Below are positions 50,307 to 58,194 of a stretch of 64,000 nt of DNA, in pieces. Numbering within the stretch: position 1 is the first letter of the stretch; each line of letters starts with the position of its first letter. Source of the DNA: SZUA-309 sp965233675 (GTDB taxonomy: Bacteria > Pseudomonadota > Gammaproteobacteria > Pseudomonadales > Azotimanducaceae); the NCBI GenBank assembly GCA_965233675.1, contig OZ247498.1, positions 1,240,001 through 1,304,000 on the forward strand, given 5' to 3'. Position numbers and translations under genes: made by a program. The notes below the pieces were generated by a model. The model did not search any database. It had not been told where the DNA came from and worked only from the letters and a program-made list of their open reading frames with translations.

Positions 50307-50636
50307 ATGTTCAAGCAGATCCTTGCTATCGGGGCTATCTCATTGATATCTAACGTTGTATATGCGGACGCCGGCAATCGAATCGATCATAAGATGGATC
50401 GAAAGGGTGATCGGATCGAACACCGCCTGGACCACAAAGGCGACCGGATAGACCATCGCCTGGACCGCAGATCCAATTAGGCGGATCGCAACGGCAGGGA
50501 CGCCCTCGCCAGTCATCTGGATCGCCGGGGTGACCGGATCGACAACCGCCTCGATCGGAAAGGTGCGCGGGCCGACCGTCACCTCGATCGCAAAGGCAAC
50601 CGTCTGGAGCGACGCTGGGATCGCCGCCACGGTTGA
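50307..50636 (+). pseudogene. Secreted hendecad-repeat protein interrupted by an amber codon
   Basis: ATG 50307 starts a signal peptide ('FKQILAIGAISLISNVVYA') followed by 11-residue repeats such as 'DRKGDRIEHRL' and 'DHKGDRIDHRL'. A TAG at 50478-50480 ends the frame after 57 residues. The same frame then continues with four more repeats ('DRRGDRIDNRL', 'DRKGARADRHL', 'DRKGNRLERRW') to TGA 50634-50636. The repeat register is kept across the TAG with one degenerate unit, so this is a nonsense-interrupted gene or a natural short form. Eleven-residue periods suit a charged helical coiled coil. Function unknown. Confidence 0.65.
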
Positions 50637-50660
50637 TTGAATGAGGGTAAACTCCGGGTT

Positions 50661-51128
50661 ATGGAAGACCCGGACCCAAGACGGCAAGCGTCCGAATTCT
50701 CAGACGGTGAACATCGGGATAAGTCCCGGCTGCGACTCGTGCTCGATGTGTTCGTCTTCCAGTTCAAACTGGCGGCAGATGGCCTGAGAGACGTGCTTCT
50801 GAGTCCACTATCCATCATCGCCGCGGTGATGGGATTGGTTGCCGGGGGGGATGATCCCTACCGTTACTTTCGCGATCTGCTTCGATTCGGTCGGCGGACG
50901 GAGGTCTGGATCAACCTGTTCGGCTATCGGCGTCACGCGGGTACGTCGGATGATCTGATCCATCCCATCAAAGAGAAAGTGATGAGCGAGGTGCAATCCA
51001 ACCCCTGGATCAGCAAAGCCGGTGGAGAATTGAACCGCACCCTGGATACGATGGGCGACAGAATCAATCCGGAAGCGGGCAGCGCCGGTGGACCCTCAGA
51101 CAAGAGGGATAAGACGGATAAGACTTAG
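50661..51128 (+). CDS. Conserved hypothetical protein with hydrophobic segment
   Basis: A 155-residue protein from ATG 50661 (TTG 50637 would add eight residues). The charged N-terminus is followed by a hydrophobic stretch near residues 47-62 ('LLSPLSIIAAVMGLVAGG') and a basic region 'PYRYFRDLLRFGRR', then a charged, disordered C-terminal tail rich in Asp, Lys and Thr. Probably a single-span inner-membrane protein. No family recognised with confidence. Confidence 0.6.
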   Translation: MEDPDPRRQASEFSDGEHRDKSRLRLVLDVFVFQFKLAADGLRDVLLSPLSIIAAVMGLVAGGDDPYRYFRDLLRFGRRTEVWINLFGYRRHAGTSDDLIHPIKEKVMSEVQSNPWISKAGGELNRTLDTMGDRINPEAGSAGGPSDKRDKTDKT

Positions 51129-51168
51129 GACTCTGCCGATCTGATTTTCACCAGACCGGGCGATCGCC

Positions 51169-51792
51169 TCAGGCGCTGTAAACCACCATCTCTTCTTCCC
51201 TCGCCGTCAGATCGAAGCCGGCTTCTTCCAGGCGACGATTGCAGTCACCGTAGATGTTGCCGAGGCGATCGAGCACGAACCGTTCGAACAGGTTCTGGAC
51301 GATGTCGATGGACTCGTTGTCGAGATCCAGCGAGCGGCAGCTGGAGAGGAAGTTGTAGGCCACCTGATAAGGACTGATCGGGATCTTCACATCCCGGCTG
51401 TCCCGACCGGAGGCCATCGCGGTGCGCTCGGTGATCTGACCGAGCAGGTACTGGAAGTGATTCGAGCACTTCTCGGACATGCTCTGAGCCAGCTGGTCCA
51501 GGTGCACGTCGTATTCGGTATCGAATTCGGTCTTGTCTTCCATCCAGTGATCGAGCCCGCGCTGCATGCGCTTTGCGAACGACTGGATCAGATTCGAGCG
51601 GCGGTAACGGAGTTCCCGCATCAGATCGAAGCAGGCGCGCTGCCGGTCTTCGTTCTCCTCGTGCCGGTAGGCGAACTCGAAGAGTCCGTCCTCAATATTC
51701 AGATACAGCCCGTCCATCAGGTGGAGCAATTCGCCCGTTGCCTTGTGGTGCATGGCTGTGAATACGTTCTGGGGAATTCTGTCTGGCCCCAT
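51169..51792 (-). CDS. DUF1631-like protein, short form
   Basis: A 207-residue helical protein. 'DGLFEFAYRHEENEDRQRACFDLMRELRYRR' region (about 35-65) resembles the N-terminal block of DUF1631 proteins, which are normally around 700 residues or more. Here only this N-terminal-like part is present, followed by 'PISPYQVAYNF' and 'ERFVLDRLGNIYGDCNRRL' blocks also known from that family. It may be a complete short paralogue. Function unknown. Confidence 0.6.
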   Translation of the reverse strand: MGPDRIPQNVFTAMHHKATGELLHLMDGLYLNIEDGLFEFAYRHEENEDRQRACFDLMRELRYRRSNLIQSFAKRMQRGLDHWMEDKTEFDTEYDVHLDQLAQSMSEKCSNHFQYLLGQITERTAMASGRDSRDVKIPISPYQVAYNFLSSCRSLDLDNESIDIVQNLFERFVLDRLGNIYGDCNRRLEEAGFDLTAREEEMVVYSA

Positions 51793-52006
51793 CGTGCCCT
51801 CATATCCGTCAAGTCCCTATGCACTGCAGTTTATGAGGGCGGCCGGTCTAAAACGTTGATTGGGTGGTTATCGGAAATGCCAACTGTGTCATAAAGCGCC
51901 GATAAACGGCGGATTTTGAGGGTATGAGTGGGCGGATTCCGACGGTCAGCGGCAGCTCGAGCTCAAATCAGAATCGGACCAGTACTCAATTCTTTCGGAA
52001 TTGGGG

Positions 52007-52046
52007 TCAAATCAATCTGATTTGAACTCAAATCAATCTGATTTGA
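52007..52046. repeat. Tandem palindrome at the gspM 3' end
   Basis: The 19-bp palindrome TCAAATCAATCTGATTTGA occurs at 52007-52025 and again at 52028-52046, and a partial copy (CTCAAATCAGA) lies at 51962-51972. The second copy overlaps the last codons and stop of gspM. It could be a weak bidirectional terminator or a local duplication of the gene end. Confidence 0.6.
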
Positions 52047-52540
52047 GCATTCACCAGGCCCGGCTGGCCTTCCGCGTCGATCGAAATGCGCTGCACTTCG
52101 ATGCTGTGGGCCTGGCGTAGACGGTCAAGCCATTGGACAACCGTGTTGAAAGGTTGGGCCTGCAGCACGACGCTGACGGCACCATCAGATTCCGGCTGCA
52201 GACGGTTCAGACGGATTCCCTGGGCGTTGGCTTCCCGGGTCACCAGTGGCATCAGCGATCGTTCGCTGTCCGGCGTGCTGGCGCTCTGACGGGCCCGGCT
52301 GCGTACGTTCGCCTCATTGGCCTGCATCCACTCCCACGTACTCTGGGCATTCTGGTAGCGATTGGCTTCGAGCACCCGCCAGTCGCTGATCGGCTTCCAG
52401 ATCGCAAGCCAGAACAGGGAAGCCAGGATCAGGCAGACGAGCCCCGCGATGATGGGACGTTCGTGGGCTTCCCGGCCCGCATACCACCGCCAGGCCCCGG
52501 TTCCCTGCACCCGCTGTGTCATCTGGTAGAAGAGACTCAT
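52028..52540 (-). CDS. gspM: Type II secretion system protein M
   Basis: A 170-residue GspM: cytoplasmic N-terminus, one transmembrane helix near residues 31-49 ('IAGLVCLILASLFWLAIW'), and a periplasmic ferredoxin-like domain with 'LMPLVTREANAQGIRLNRLQ' near 95. The ATG overlaps the gspL stop by four bases. It partners GspL in the inner-membrane platform. It is the last gene of the leftward operon. Confidence 0.85.
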   Translation of the reverse strand: MSLFYQMTQRVQGTGAWRWYAGREAHERPIIAGLVCLILASLFWLAIWKPISDWRVLEANRYQNAQSTWEWMQANEANVRSRARQSASTPDSERSLMPLVTREANAQGIRLNRLQPESDGAVSVVLQAQPFNTVVQWLDRLRQAHSIEVQRISIDAEGQPGLVNAQIRLI

Positions 52541-53784
52541 GCCTCACCTCCGCCGTTCTGCAACCGCACTCGGGCGCGCACACCGCTGTCCTGCTGTTCC
52601 GCGGAAGTGATTTCCACGTCCACGCCCAGTCGGTTCAGGCGCTGCTTGAACTGTTCCAGCGCATCGTAGTTGGACAACTGCAGGTCGGCGGCCAGTTCAT
52701 TGCGCGTCTCGGAGTAGGTGAGACTCCAGATGCTGACGCTCCGATCCATGCCCTGGGCAAGATGCCCCAGATAGGCGGTGAAGGCGGCACCGCCCTCCCC
52801 GGCACTCTGTCCGAGTTTGGTGCGGGTCAGCCGCAGGACGTTGGCCGCATTCACCCGGGTTTCGCCGGGAAAGATGTCTTTATAGAGCGCCACGCTCTGC
52901 TCGCTCAGATCGTTTGCCCGCACGCCTGACCAGATGCCTTGTGCCGCCATGCCGATCAGACCCAGCAGCAGCCAGATGCCCGCCAGCGATGCGACGCTGC
53001 GCCAGCGATAGACGTTCTGTGTGGGTGGCCGGGCCGGCGTGTACCGTCCCTGTAACAGGTTGACCACGTCCGGGAGCTGGCGCCAGCGCCGGGCCAGATA
53101 GACGAGCGGTGGTTCCGAGTCGTCGCCGGCGCGGATATCGATGCCCGTGTCCAGCTGGCCGGCGATCAGGCCATCCAGCTCGCCGTTCACCACGTCGATC
53201 AGGTCCACGGTCAGCGATTCGAGGGCGACGCCCAGATTGTCCCGGTCGATGCTGGCCGCCTGATTGTCGGTGCGGATGAGGACCGTTTCCGGTTCCAACA
53301 GGATGGTCGCGCCCTGCTCGTGCACCGGCAGCAGCTCGGCATCGGAGACCATGAAGCCGGGCTTCAGGCCGAGTTCCTCGAAGCAGGCCACCCAGTCATC
53401 CACATAGCTCTGATCGATCAGATTCACCCGCACCGGTGCGCCGCGTTTGATCGGACCGTGAGCCAGATGCATCTGTTCGATGTCGGCCGCCACGTATTCT
53501 TCCACCACGAAGGGCAGCGCCCGGCGGATATGGCCAACGCTGCGGCCAGGCACCTCGGTGGACAGTGCCAGCACATGTTCCGCCGGCACCATCACCACTA
53601 GATTGTTCGGGTTCTGCAACCATTCAGCCGAGGGGTCAATGAGTTCGGAAAGGCCGCGATAGTCCGTTACACCGCTGGCGCGGACAGAGGCGTCATTTTC
53701 CAGGATCAACCAGTCACAGGATAGATCTTTCCCGTCCTCGTCGTGATAGACGAGTGATTGCAGCCTGATGAACAGTGTGGGCAT
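52537..53784 (-). CDS. gspL: Type II secretion system protein L
   Basis: A 415-residue GspL. The cytoplasmic actin-like domain includes 'VMVPAEHVLALSTEVPGRS' near 62-80 and 'RRALPFVVEEYVA'. A transmembrane helix near residue 265 ('LAGIWLLLGLIGMAAQG') is followed by the periplasmic ferredoxin-like domain. It recruits the GspE ATPase to the inner membrane and binds GspM. It is normal in size and position. Confidence 0.9.
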   Translation of the reverse strand: MPTLFIRLQSLVYHDEDGKDLSCDWLILENDASVRASGVTDYRGLSELIDPSAEWLQNPNNLVVMVPAEHVLALSTEVPGRSVGHIRRALPFVVEEYVAADIEQMHLAHGPIKRGAPVRVNLIDQSYVDDWVACFEELGLKPGFMVSDAELLPVHEQGATILLEPETVLIRTDNQAASIDRDNLGVALESLTVDLIDVVNGELDGLIAGQLDTGIDIRAGDDSEPPLVYLARRWRQLPDVVNLLQGRYTPARPPTQNVYRWRSVASLAGIWLLLGLIGMAAQGIWSGVRANDLSEQSVALYKDIFPGETRVNAANVLRLTRTKLGQSAGEGGAAFTAYLGHLAQGMDRSVSIWSLTYSETRNELAADLQLSNYDALEQFKQRLNRLGVDVEITSAEQQDSGVRARVRLQNGGGEA

Positions 53785-53793
53785 TTGGGGGGC

Positions 53794-54780
53794 TTACTCT
53801 TCAGATCCAGTCAGTTCATCGAGAAACTTCGAACGGAAGGCTTTACCGAAGTCCCGGGTCAGCAGCGTGATAGTGCCATCATTCGGATTACGATGCAGTG
53901 TCGAGGCGAGCTCAACGAGGCTGTCATCAACCTGGGCGCGGATCTGTATCTCAAAAAATTCGCTCGCCACGCCGAATGCGTCGGTGACAGCCGCAAGTTC
54001 GGGAATATCGGCTGTGACCTGATTCACATCCGTATAGGTGCGCTCGCTGAGCGCGATGCCCTCTATCTGCGCCGCAGAGAGGGTCGGATTCAGCGCGGCG
54101 ATCACCTGTGGATCGGCCGTATTCACATTGATCCGGAGTTGATCCGTGGGCAGCACACAGAGGTAGGGTTCGATGACCGCATACAGCTCGGCGTCCATAT
54201 CCCGGAGCATTCTGAGCTCGCTCACGTGGCTGGACAGCTGATCGCCGGTCCGGTGGGCGAAATCGCCCAGCAGGTATTCACTGTCTTCCGCGCCGAAACC
54301 GTTTACTTCCTGATCTGGATCGATCCAGTCGAGCCACACATCAGCCACGGTTTCAGGCAGGTTGAGGTTTCTCAGCAGGGTCTTGAACCGGCTCAGGTTG
54401 ATGCGTCCGGCCTGCTGAGCGGTCGCGGTGGATGCCACCGCATTCAGGTTGAAGCAGGCGTTCAGATCACGGACCTGGATCTCGAGAAACCCCTCGTCCA
54501 CGTCGAGGGGCGGTATCGGCTGGGCCCAGATCTCTGTGAGATTGTCCACCGCCCCGGTTTCCATCCACTCCTGACGGAGAATCTGCCGGGCGAAGTCTTC
54601 GGCACCCAGTGCGTACTGCAGGGCCTGATCGCCGGCGAAGGTCTGACGGGCCTGCGCCACCACCAGAGATTGCCGGCCGATGAGCTGATAGACGAGCGCG
54701 GTCAGGAGCGCAAGAATGAGCAGCACGGACAGCAGCACCACACCCTGCTGTCGGGCCCGGAGCGAGCGGTGCCTGGTCAT
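53794..54780 (-). CDS. gspK: Type II secretion minor pseudopilin K
   Basis: A 328-residue GspK, the large tip pseudopilin. The prepilin site is 'RARQQG|VVLLSVLLILALL' with cleavage after Gly13; as usual for GspK, Glu+5 is absent. The globular part contains 'CFNLNA' near 160 and 'QLRINVNTADPQV' near 250, family hallmarks. ATG 54780 overlaps the gspJ stop by one base (TGATG) behind GGAGGTG. It caps the pseudopilus with GspI and GspJ. Confidence 0.92.
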   Translation of the reverse strand: MTRHRSLRARQQGVVLLSVLLILALLTALVYQLIGRQSLVVAQARQTFAGDQALQYALGAEDFARQILRQEWMETGAVDNLTEIWAQPIPPLDVDEGFLEIQVRDLNACFNLNAVASTATAQQAGRINLSRFKTLLRNLNLPETVADVWLDWIDPDQEVNGFGAEDSEYLLGDFAHRTGDQLSSHVSELRMLRDMDAELYAVIEPYLCVLPTDQLRINVNTADPQVIAALNPTLSAAQIEGIALSERTYTDVNQVTADIPELAAVTDAFGVASEFFEIQIRAQVDDSLVELASTLHRNPNDGTITLLTRDFGKAFRSKFLDELTGSEE

Positions 54781-55496
54781 CACACCTCCGCTCCGGCTGG
54801 TGTTTCCACGGCTTCGTCCAGTTCCGATGAACCGTCTTCCGTGCCTGCGCCATTGCCGGAACCGGTTGATCCCGTTATCACGGTCTCATCCGGATTCGGA
54901 ACAGGCCACACCCGTTCCACCACGCCAAAAGGCGCCGCGTCGATGCGCAGAATGATCGCGGCGATCTGCAGGCTGGGATCGTTTCTGAAGTCACCGGCGG
55001 GGGGCCAGAAACTGTGTTCATTGCCGGATCGATCCAGTGCGAAAAACTCTGCCTGCTCGACGCCCTCCAGCATCTCCTGAAGGTTCGGCTCCGAGTCCGG
55101 CGCCCGGTCGAGGACCATCCAGTAGGCGCGATAGAGCGTGTCGTCCTGCACGATGTAGCCAACCCGCTGTAACTCCGAACGGGAACGGCCCAGAGGATTC
55201 CGCCAGCCGAAGCGGGTGAACTCGATCATCCCGTCCGCGCCGATCATGAGAGGCTCGAGGGGATCACCAAGCTGGTCGCGGATGCCGCGAGGCGAGATCT
55301 GCAGCAGATCCCGCTGCAGGATCTGCATGGACCGCTGCACCTCGGCGAGTCGGGTCCCCCGTTCGGTCAGAACCCGATTGTTATCCAGTGTGCGGCTGAC
55401 GATCTGGGCGCTGACCATGCCGATGATGCCGAAGATGCCGAGCACGATCAGTACTTCGACCAGGGTAAAGCCAGGCGGCGTGGTTCGATGCTTCAT
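54780..55496 (-). CDS. gspJ: Type II secretion minor pseudopilin J
   Basis: A 238-residue pseudopilin. Prepilin peptidase site 'TTPPG|FTLVEVLIVLGIF' with cleavage after Gly9 and Glu+5 present. 'RRSMQILQRDLLQISPRGIRD'-type GspJ block follows near residue 48 and 'RFGWRNPLGRSRSELQRVGY' near 90. The C-terminal ~30 residues are Gly/Ser/Glu-rich. ATG 55496 overlaps the gspI stop by one base. Confidence 0.92.
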   Translation of the reverse strand: MKHRTTPPGFTLVEVLIVLGIFGIIGMVSAQIVSRTLDNNRVLTERGTRLAEVQRSMQILQRDLLQISPRGIRDQLGDPLEPLMIGADGMIEFTRFGWRNPLGRSRSELQRVGYIVQDDTLYRAYWMVLDRAPDSEPNLQEMLEGVEQAEFFALDRSGNEHSFWPPAGDFRNDPSLQIAAIILRIDAAPFGVVERVWPVPNPDETVITGSTGSGNGAGTEDGSSELDEAVETPAGAEV

Positions 55497-55879
55497 CAGT
55501 ACCGCCCTACGAACGCGACCATCTGGTCAATCGGACCCACTGGTCGATCGTCTATCACTTCGAAGGTTTCCACCTCCACCCGGCGCAACCAGGGATGGCT
55601 GGTGTCTTCCACCGCCACTTCGAGCCGCCACTCCCGGTCTCCCATGAATACCCGCTCCGTGGTCCGACCTGTTGGCAGGACCTCGTTGCTGGCCCGGGCG
55701 GCAATCTTGAGCCTGGCCAGGTGGTTGTCTGTCACCCAATGCGCGACGGTTCGCCGTTCGATGGTGAAGGTCTGATTGGCCACGTCCCCTACCCGGCTCG
55801 ACACTGCAAATCCGAGAATGGAAAAGACGAGCAGTGCCACCAGCACCTCGATCAGGGTGAAGCCCCGCAAGGTGCTCAA
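55496..55879 (-). CDS. gspI: Type II secretion minor pseudopilin I
   Basis: A 127-residue pseudopilin from TTG 55879, which overlaps the gspH stop as TTGA; the longer frame to 55954 lies inside gspH. Prepilin site 'STLRG|FTLIEVLVALLVFSILG' with cleavage after Gly6 and Glu+5. 'AHWVTDNHLARLKI' near 46 is the conserved GspI WVA/N-type block. It initiates the pseudopilus tip with GspJ and GspK. Confidence 0.9.
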   Translation of the reverse strand: MSTLRGFTLIEVLVALLVFSILGFAVSSRVGDVANQTFTIERRTVAHWVTDNHLARLKIAARASNEVLPTGRTTERVFMGDREWRLEVAVEDTSHPWLRRVEVETFEVIDDRPVGPIDQMVAFVGRY

Positions 55880-56388
55880 AACCGGCCCTCTGCCCGGCTG
55901 ACTTCCACGCGCGCCAGACCATCGCTCGTGACAATCCAGGGATTGGTTTCCCACTCCGGTTCCAGCAGAAGCGTGAACGGCGTGATTTCACCGCTGGAAA
56001 AGATGAGGATCTGCGGCAGTTCGTCCGCTTCCTCGAAGGGCAGACTGTCGTATTCCTCCAGGTCGAGGCTCAGGCGCACCAGTTCCGGCAGATCGTTCTC
56101 GTTGAAGGGGCGCTGTGACTTCTCCATCCAGACCGCCTGTTCCGGATCGAACTCTGCGAACCGGTAGGCGGCTTCCTCCACGTAGATGCCCCACTCCCGA
56201 TTGCGGGTCAGCGAATGCTGCCGGGCGAGTTCGATGCGCATGGCCATGCGCTCGGCAGCGCCCTTGAGCGCCTGTTCCGATTCGGCGCCGGTGAAACTGA
56301 GCATGACGGTGCCGGTCAGTACCGCCAGAATCGTGAGCACCACCAGGATCTCCAGCAGAGAAAAGCCTGATGTACGGGAGGCTGACAT
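55876..56388 (-). CDS. gspH: Type II secretion minor pseudopilin H
   Basis: A 170-residue pseudopilin. Prepilin site 'SRTSG|FSLLEILVVLTILA' with cleavage after Gly8 and Glu+5. 'RMAMRIELARQHSLTRNREWGIYV' region near 42-66 is the typical GspH block. It joins the major pseudopilus to the tip complex. It lies 38 bp after gspG. Confidence 0.92.
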   Translation of the reverse strand: MSASRTSGFSLLEILVVLTILAVLTGTVMLSFTGAESEQALKGAAERMAMRIELARQHSLTRNREWGIYVEEAAYRFAEFDPEQAVWMEKSQRPFNENDLPELVRLSLDLEEYDSLPFEEADELPQILIFSSGEITPFTLLLEPEWETNPWIVTSDGLARVEVSRAEGRF

Positions 56389-56426
56389 GATGATCCGCTC
56401 AGCCTGGCAGAGGCCGGCGCAACCGC

Positions 56427-56879
56427 CTACAGGTCGTCGTAGTGGATGTCGGCATTCAGTTCGTCGCCGCCTTCCGTGCCGTCGGCACCGAGCGAGAACA
56501 GACTGAATGCATCGCTCGTTCGCTCGTAGATATAGGGCGAACCCCAGGGGTCCGTGGGCACCGATTTCAGGTAGCCGTCCGGAGAGTAGTTCTTCGGTTC
56601 AGGGAATCCGGCGGGCTTGCTGACCAGCGCCTCGAGTCCCTGCTCCGTAGAGGGATAGACGAAATTGTCGAGCCGGTACATATCCAGGGCCACGGCCAGG
56701 GAACGGATGTCGCTCTCTGCGGCGGTGACTCGGGCCTGATCGGGCCGGCCGAGCAGGTTCGGCACGATGATGGCGCCGAGGATGCCGACGATGACCACCA
56801 CCACCAGAATTTCGATCAGGGTAAAACCACGCTGTCTTCGGGGTTGGACCGGGTGCCCTGTACGTCTTACGACACTCAT
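56427..56879 (-). CDS. gspG: Type II secretion major pseudopilin G
   Basis: A 150-residue major pseudopilin. Prepilin site 'RRQRG|FTLIEILVVVVIVGILG' with cleavage after Gly18 and Glu+5. The family signature 'ALDMYRLDNFVYPSTEQGL' region near 68-88, 'DPWGSPY' near 112 and the C-terminal 'LGADGTEGGDE' acidic calcium loop are present. It polymerises into the periplasmic pseudopilus. Confidence 0.96.
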   Translation of the reverse strand: MSVVRRTGHPVQPRRQRGFTLIEILVVVVIVGILGAIIVPNLLGRPDQARVTAAESDIRSLAVALDMYRLDNFVYPSTEQGLEALVSKPAGFPEPKNYSPDGYLKSVPTDPWGSPYIYERTSDAFSLFSLGADGTEGGDELNADIHYDDL

Positions 56880-56954
56880 TTGTTTCTCTCTATAACTCTA
56901 TGACTATGTTTCAAGCAGATCGGATTCAGACAGATCGCCTGGCTCAGCATTCGC

Positions 56955-58169
56955 TCAGACGAGCTGGTTCATGGTCAGTATGGGCAGCAGAATAGCCATG
57001 ACGATGAACATGACAAGTACGGCCATCACAACCAGCATGGCAGGCTCGAACAGGCGCACGAGCGTCGTCACGATCCGTTCCACCTCCGTCTGCTGATAAA
57101 TCGCCACTTTGTCGAGCATGGCATCCAGCTCGCCGCTGGACTCGCCGCTCGCCACCATGTGCAGCAGCATGGGTGGAAAGTAGCCCACGCTCTCCAGCGC
57201 GGCGCGGAGGCTGGAACCCTCACTGACCCGCTGTGTGGCATCCGCCAGCCGGCGCTTCAGCCACTGGTTCGACACGACTTCGGCGGCAATGTTCATTGCT
57301 TCCACCAGTGGGACGCCACTGCTGGTGAGAATTGAGAGGGTGTTGGCATAGCGGGCGGCATTGGCGGAACGGGTGATCCGGGAGATCATGGGCAGGCTGA
57401 GCTTCTGTCTGTCCCAGGCCAGCCGGGCGCCCGGTTGCTGGAGCAGGAAACGGACGCCGAATACCACAGCCGCGACCACTGCCAGCATCAGCCACCAGTA
57501 AGACTGGGTGAACTCCGACATGCTGATCAGAATCCGGGTGGAGAGCGGCAGCTCCTGGCCCATGTTCTCCAGCACGCCGATCATGTCCGGCACCACATAC
57601 ACCATCAAGGCGCCGACGATGCCGAAGGCGAACAGCGTGAGCAGAATGGGATACAGCATGGCCATTTCCACGTCCCGGCTGGACTCGAACTGCCGTTCCT
57701 CATAGGACGCCAGATTCTCCAGCACCTTATCGAGAAAGCCCGATTGCTCGCCTGCGGCAATGGTGGAGCGATACAGATGAGAAAAGCTGCCTGGATAGTC
57801 CGACAGGCTGGCGGCCAGGGAGTGACCTTCCAGCAGTTTGCTGCGAATGGCCATCACCAGGGAACGCATGCTCTGTTTCTCGGTCTGCTGGGCGATGGCC
57901 TGCAGCGCTTCTTCGATGGGGAGTCCGGCGGCAATCAGCGTGGCGAGCTGGCGGGTGAACAGCACCCGGTCCAGGGCGCCGAGCCGGCGACGGAAATTGG
58001 CCAGGGAGAAACCGGGCGTGGCCTGTTGCTCCCGGGCGGTATCCACTTCCAGCGGCACCAGTCCCTGGTCGCGCAACAGCTGACGGATCTGGCGCACGCT
58101 GTCCGCTTCCAGAACGCCTTTTTTCTGTTTGCCCCGCGCGTCCAGCGCGATGTATTCGTATGCAGCCAT
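56955..58169 (-). CDS. gspF: Type II secretion inner-membrane platform protein F
   Basis: A 404-residue polytopic GspF. It opens 'MAAYEYIALDARGKQKKGVLEA', a typical start. Two homologous cytoplasmic domains ('FTRQLATLIAAGLPIEEALQ' near 70; 'ANTLSILTSSGVPLVEAM' near 273) and three transmembrane segments near 170, 225 and 378 are visible. It couples the GspE motor to pseudopilus assembly. Confidence 0.95.
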   Translation of the reverse strand: MAAYEYIALDARGKQKKGVLEADSVRQIRQLLRDQGLVPLEVDTAREQQATPGFSLANFRRRLGALDRVLFTRQLATLIAAGLPIEEALQAIAQQTEKQSMRSLVMAIRSKLLEGHSLAASLSDYPGSFSHLYRSTIAAGEQSGFLDKVLENLASYEERQFESSRDVEMAMLYPILLTLFAFGIVGALMVYVVPDMIGVLENMGQELPLSTRILISMSEFTQSYWWLMLAVVAAVVFGVRFLLQQPGARLAWDRQKLSLPMISRITRSANAARYANTLSILTSSGVPLVEAMNIAAEVVSNQWLKRRLADATQRVSEGSSLRAALESVGYFPPMLLHMVASGESSGELDAMLDKVAIYQQTEVERIVTTLVRLFEPAMLVVMAVLVMFIVMAILLPILTMNQLV

Positions 58170-58194
58170 GCTGTGTTCTGCTCTGGTGAGGCGA

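Noticed and set aside
52007..52046. Possible CRISPR array from the repeated 19-bp units
   Set aside because: Only two full copies separated by two bases, palindromic and overlapping a gene end; no spacers or cas genes.
53758..55080. A 440-codon plus-strand frame opposite gspK/gspJ
   Set aside because: The minus-strand pseudopilin genes are unmistakable; the plus-strand product has no recognisable domain.
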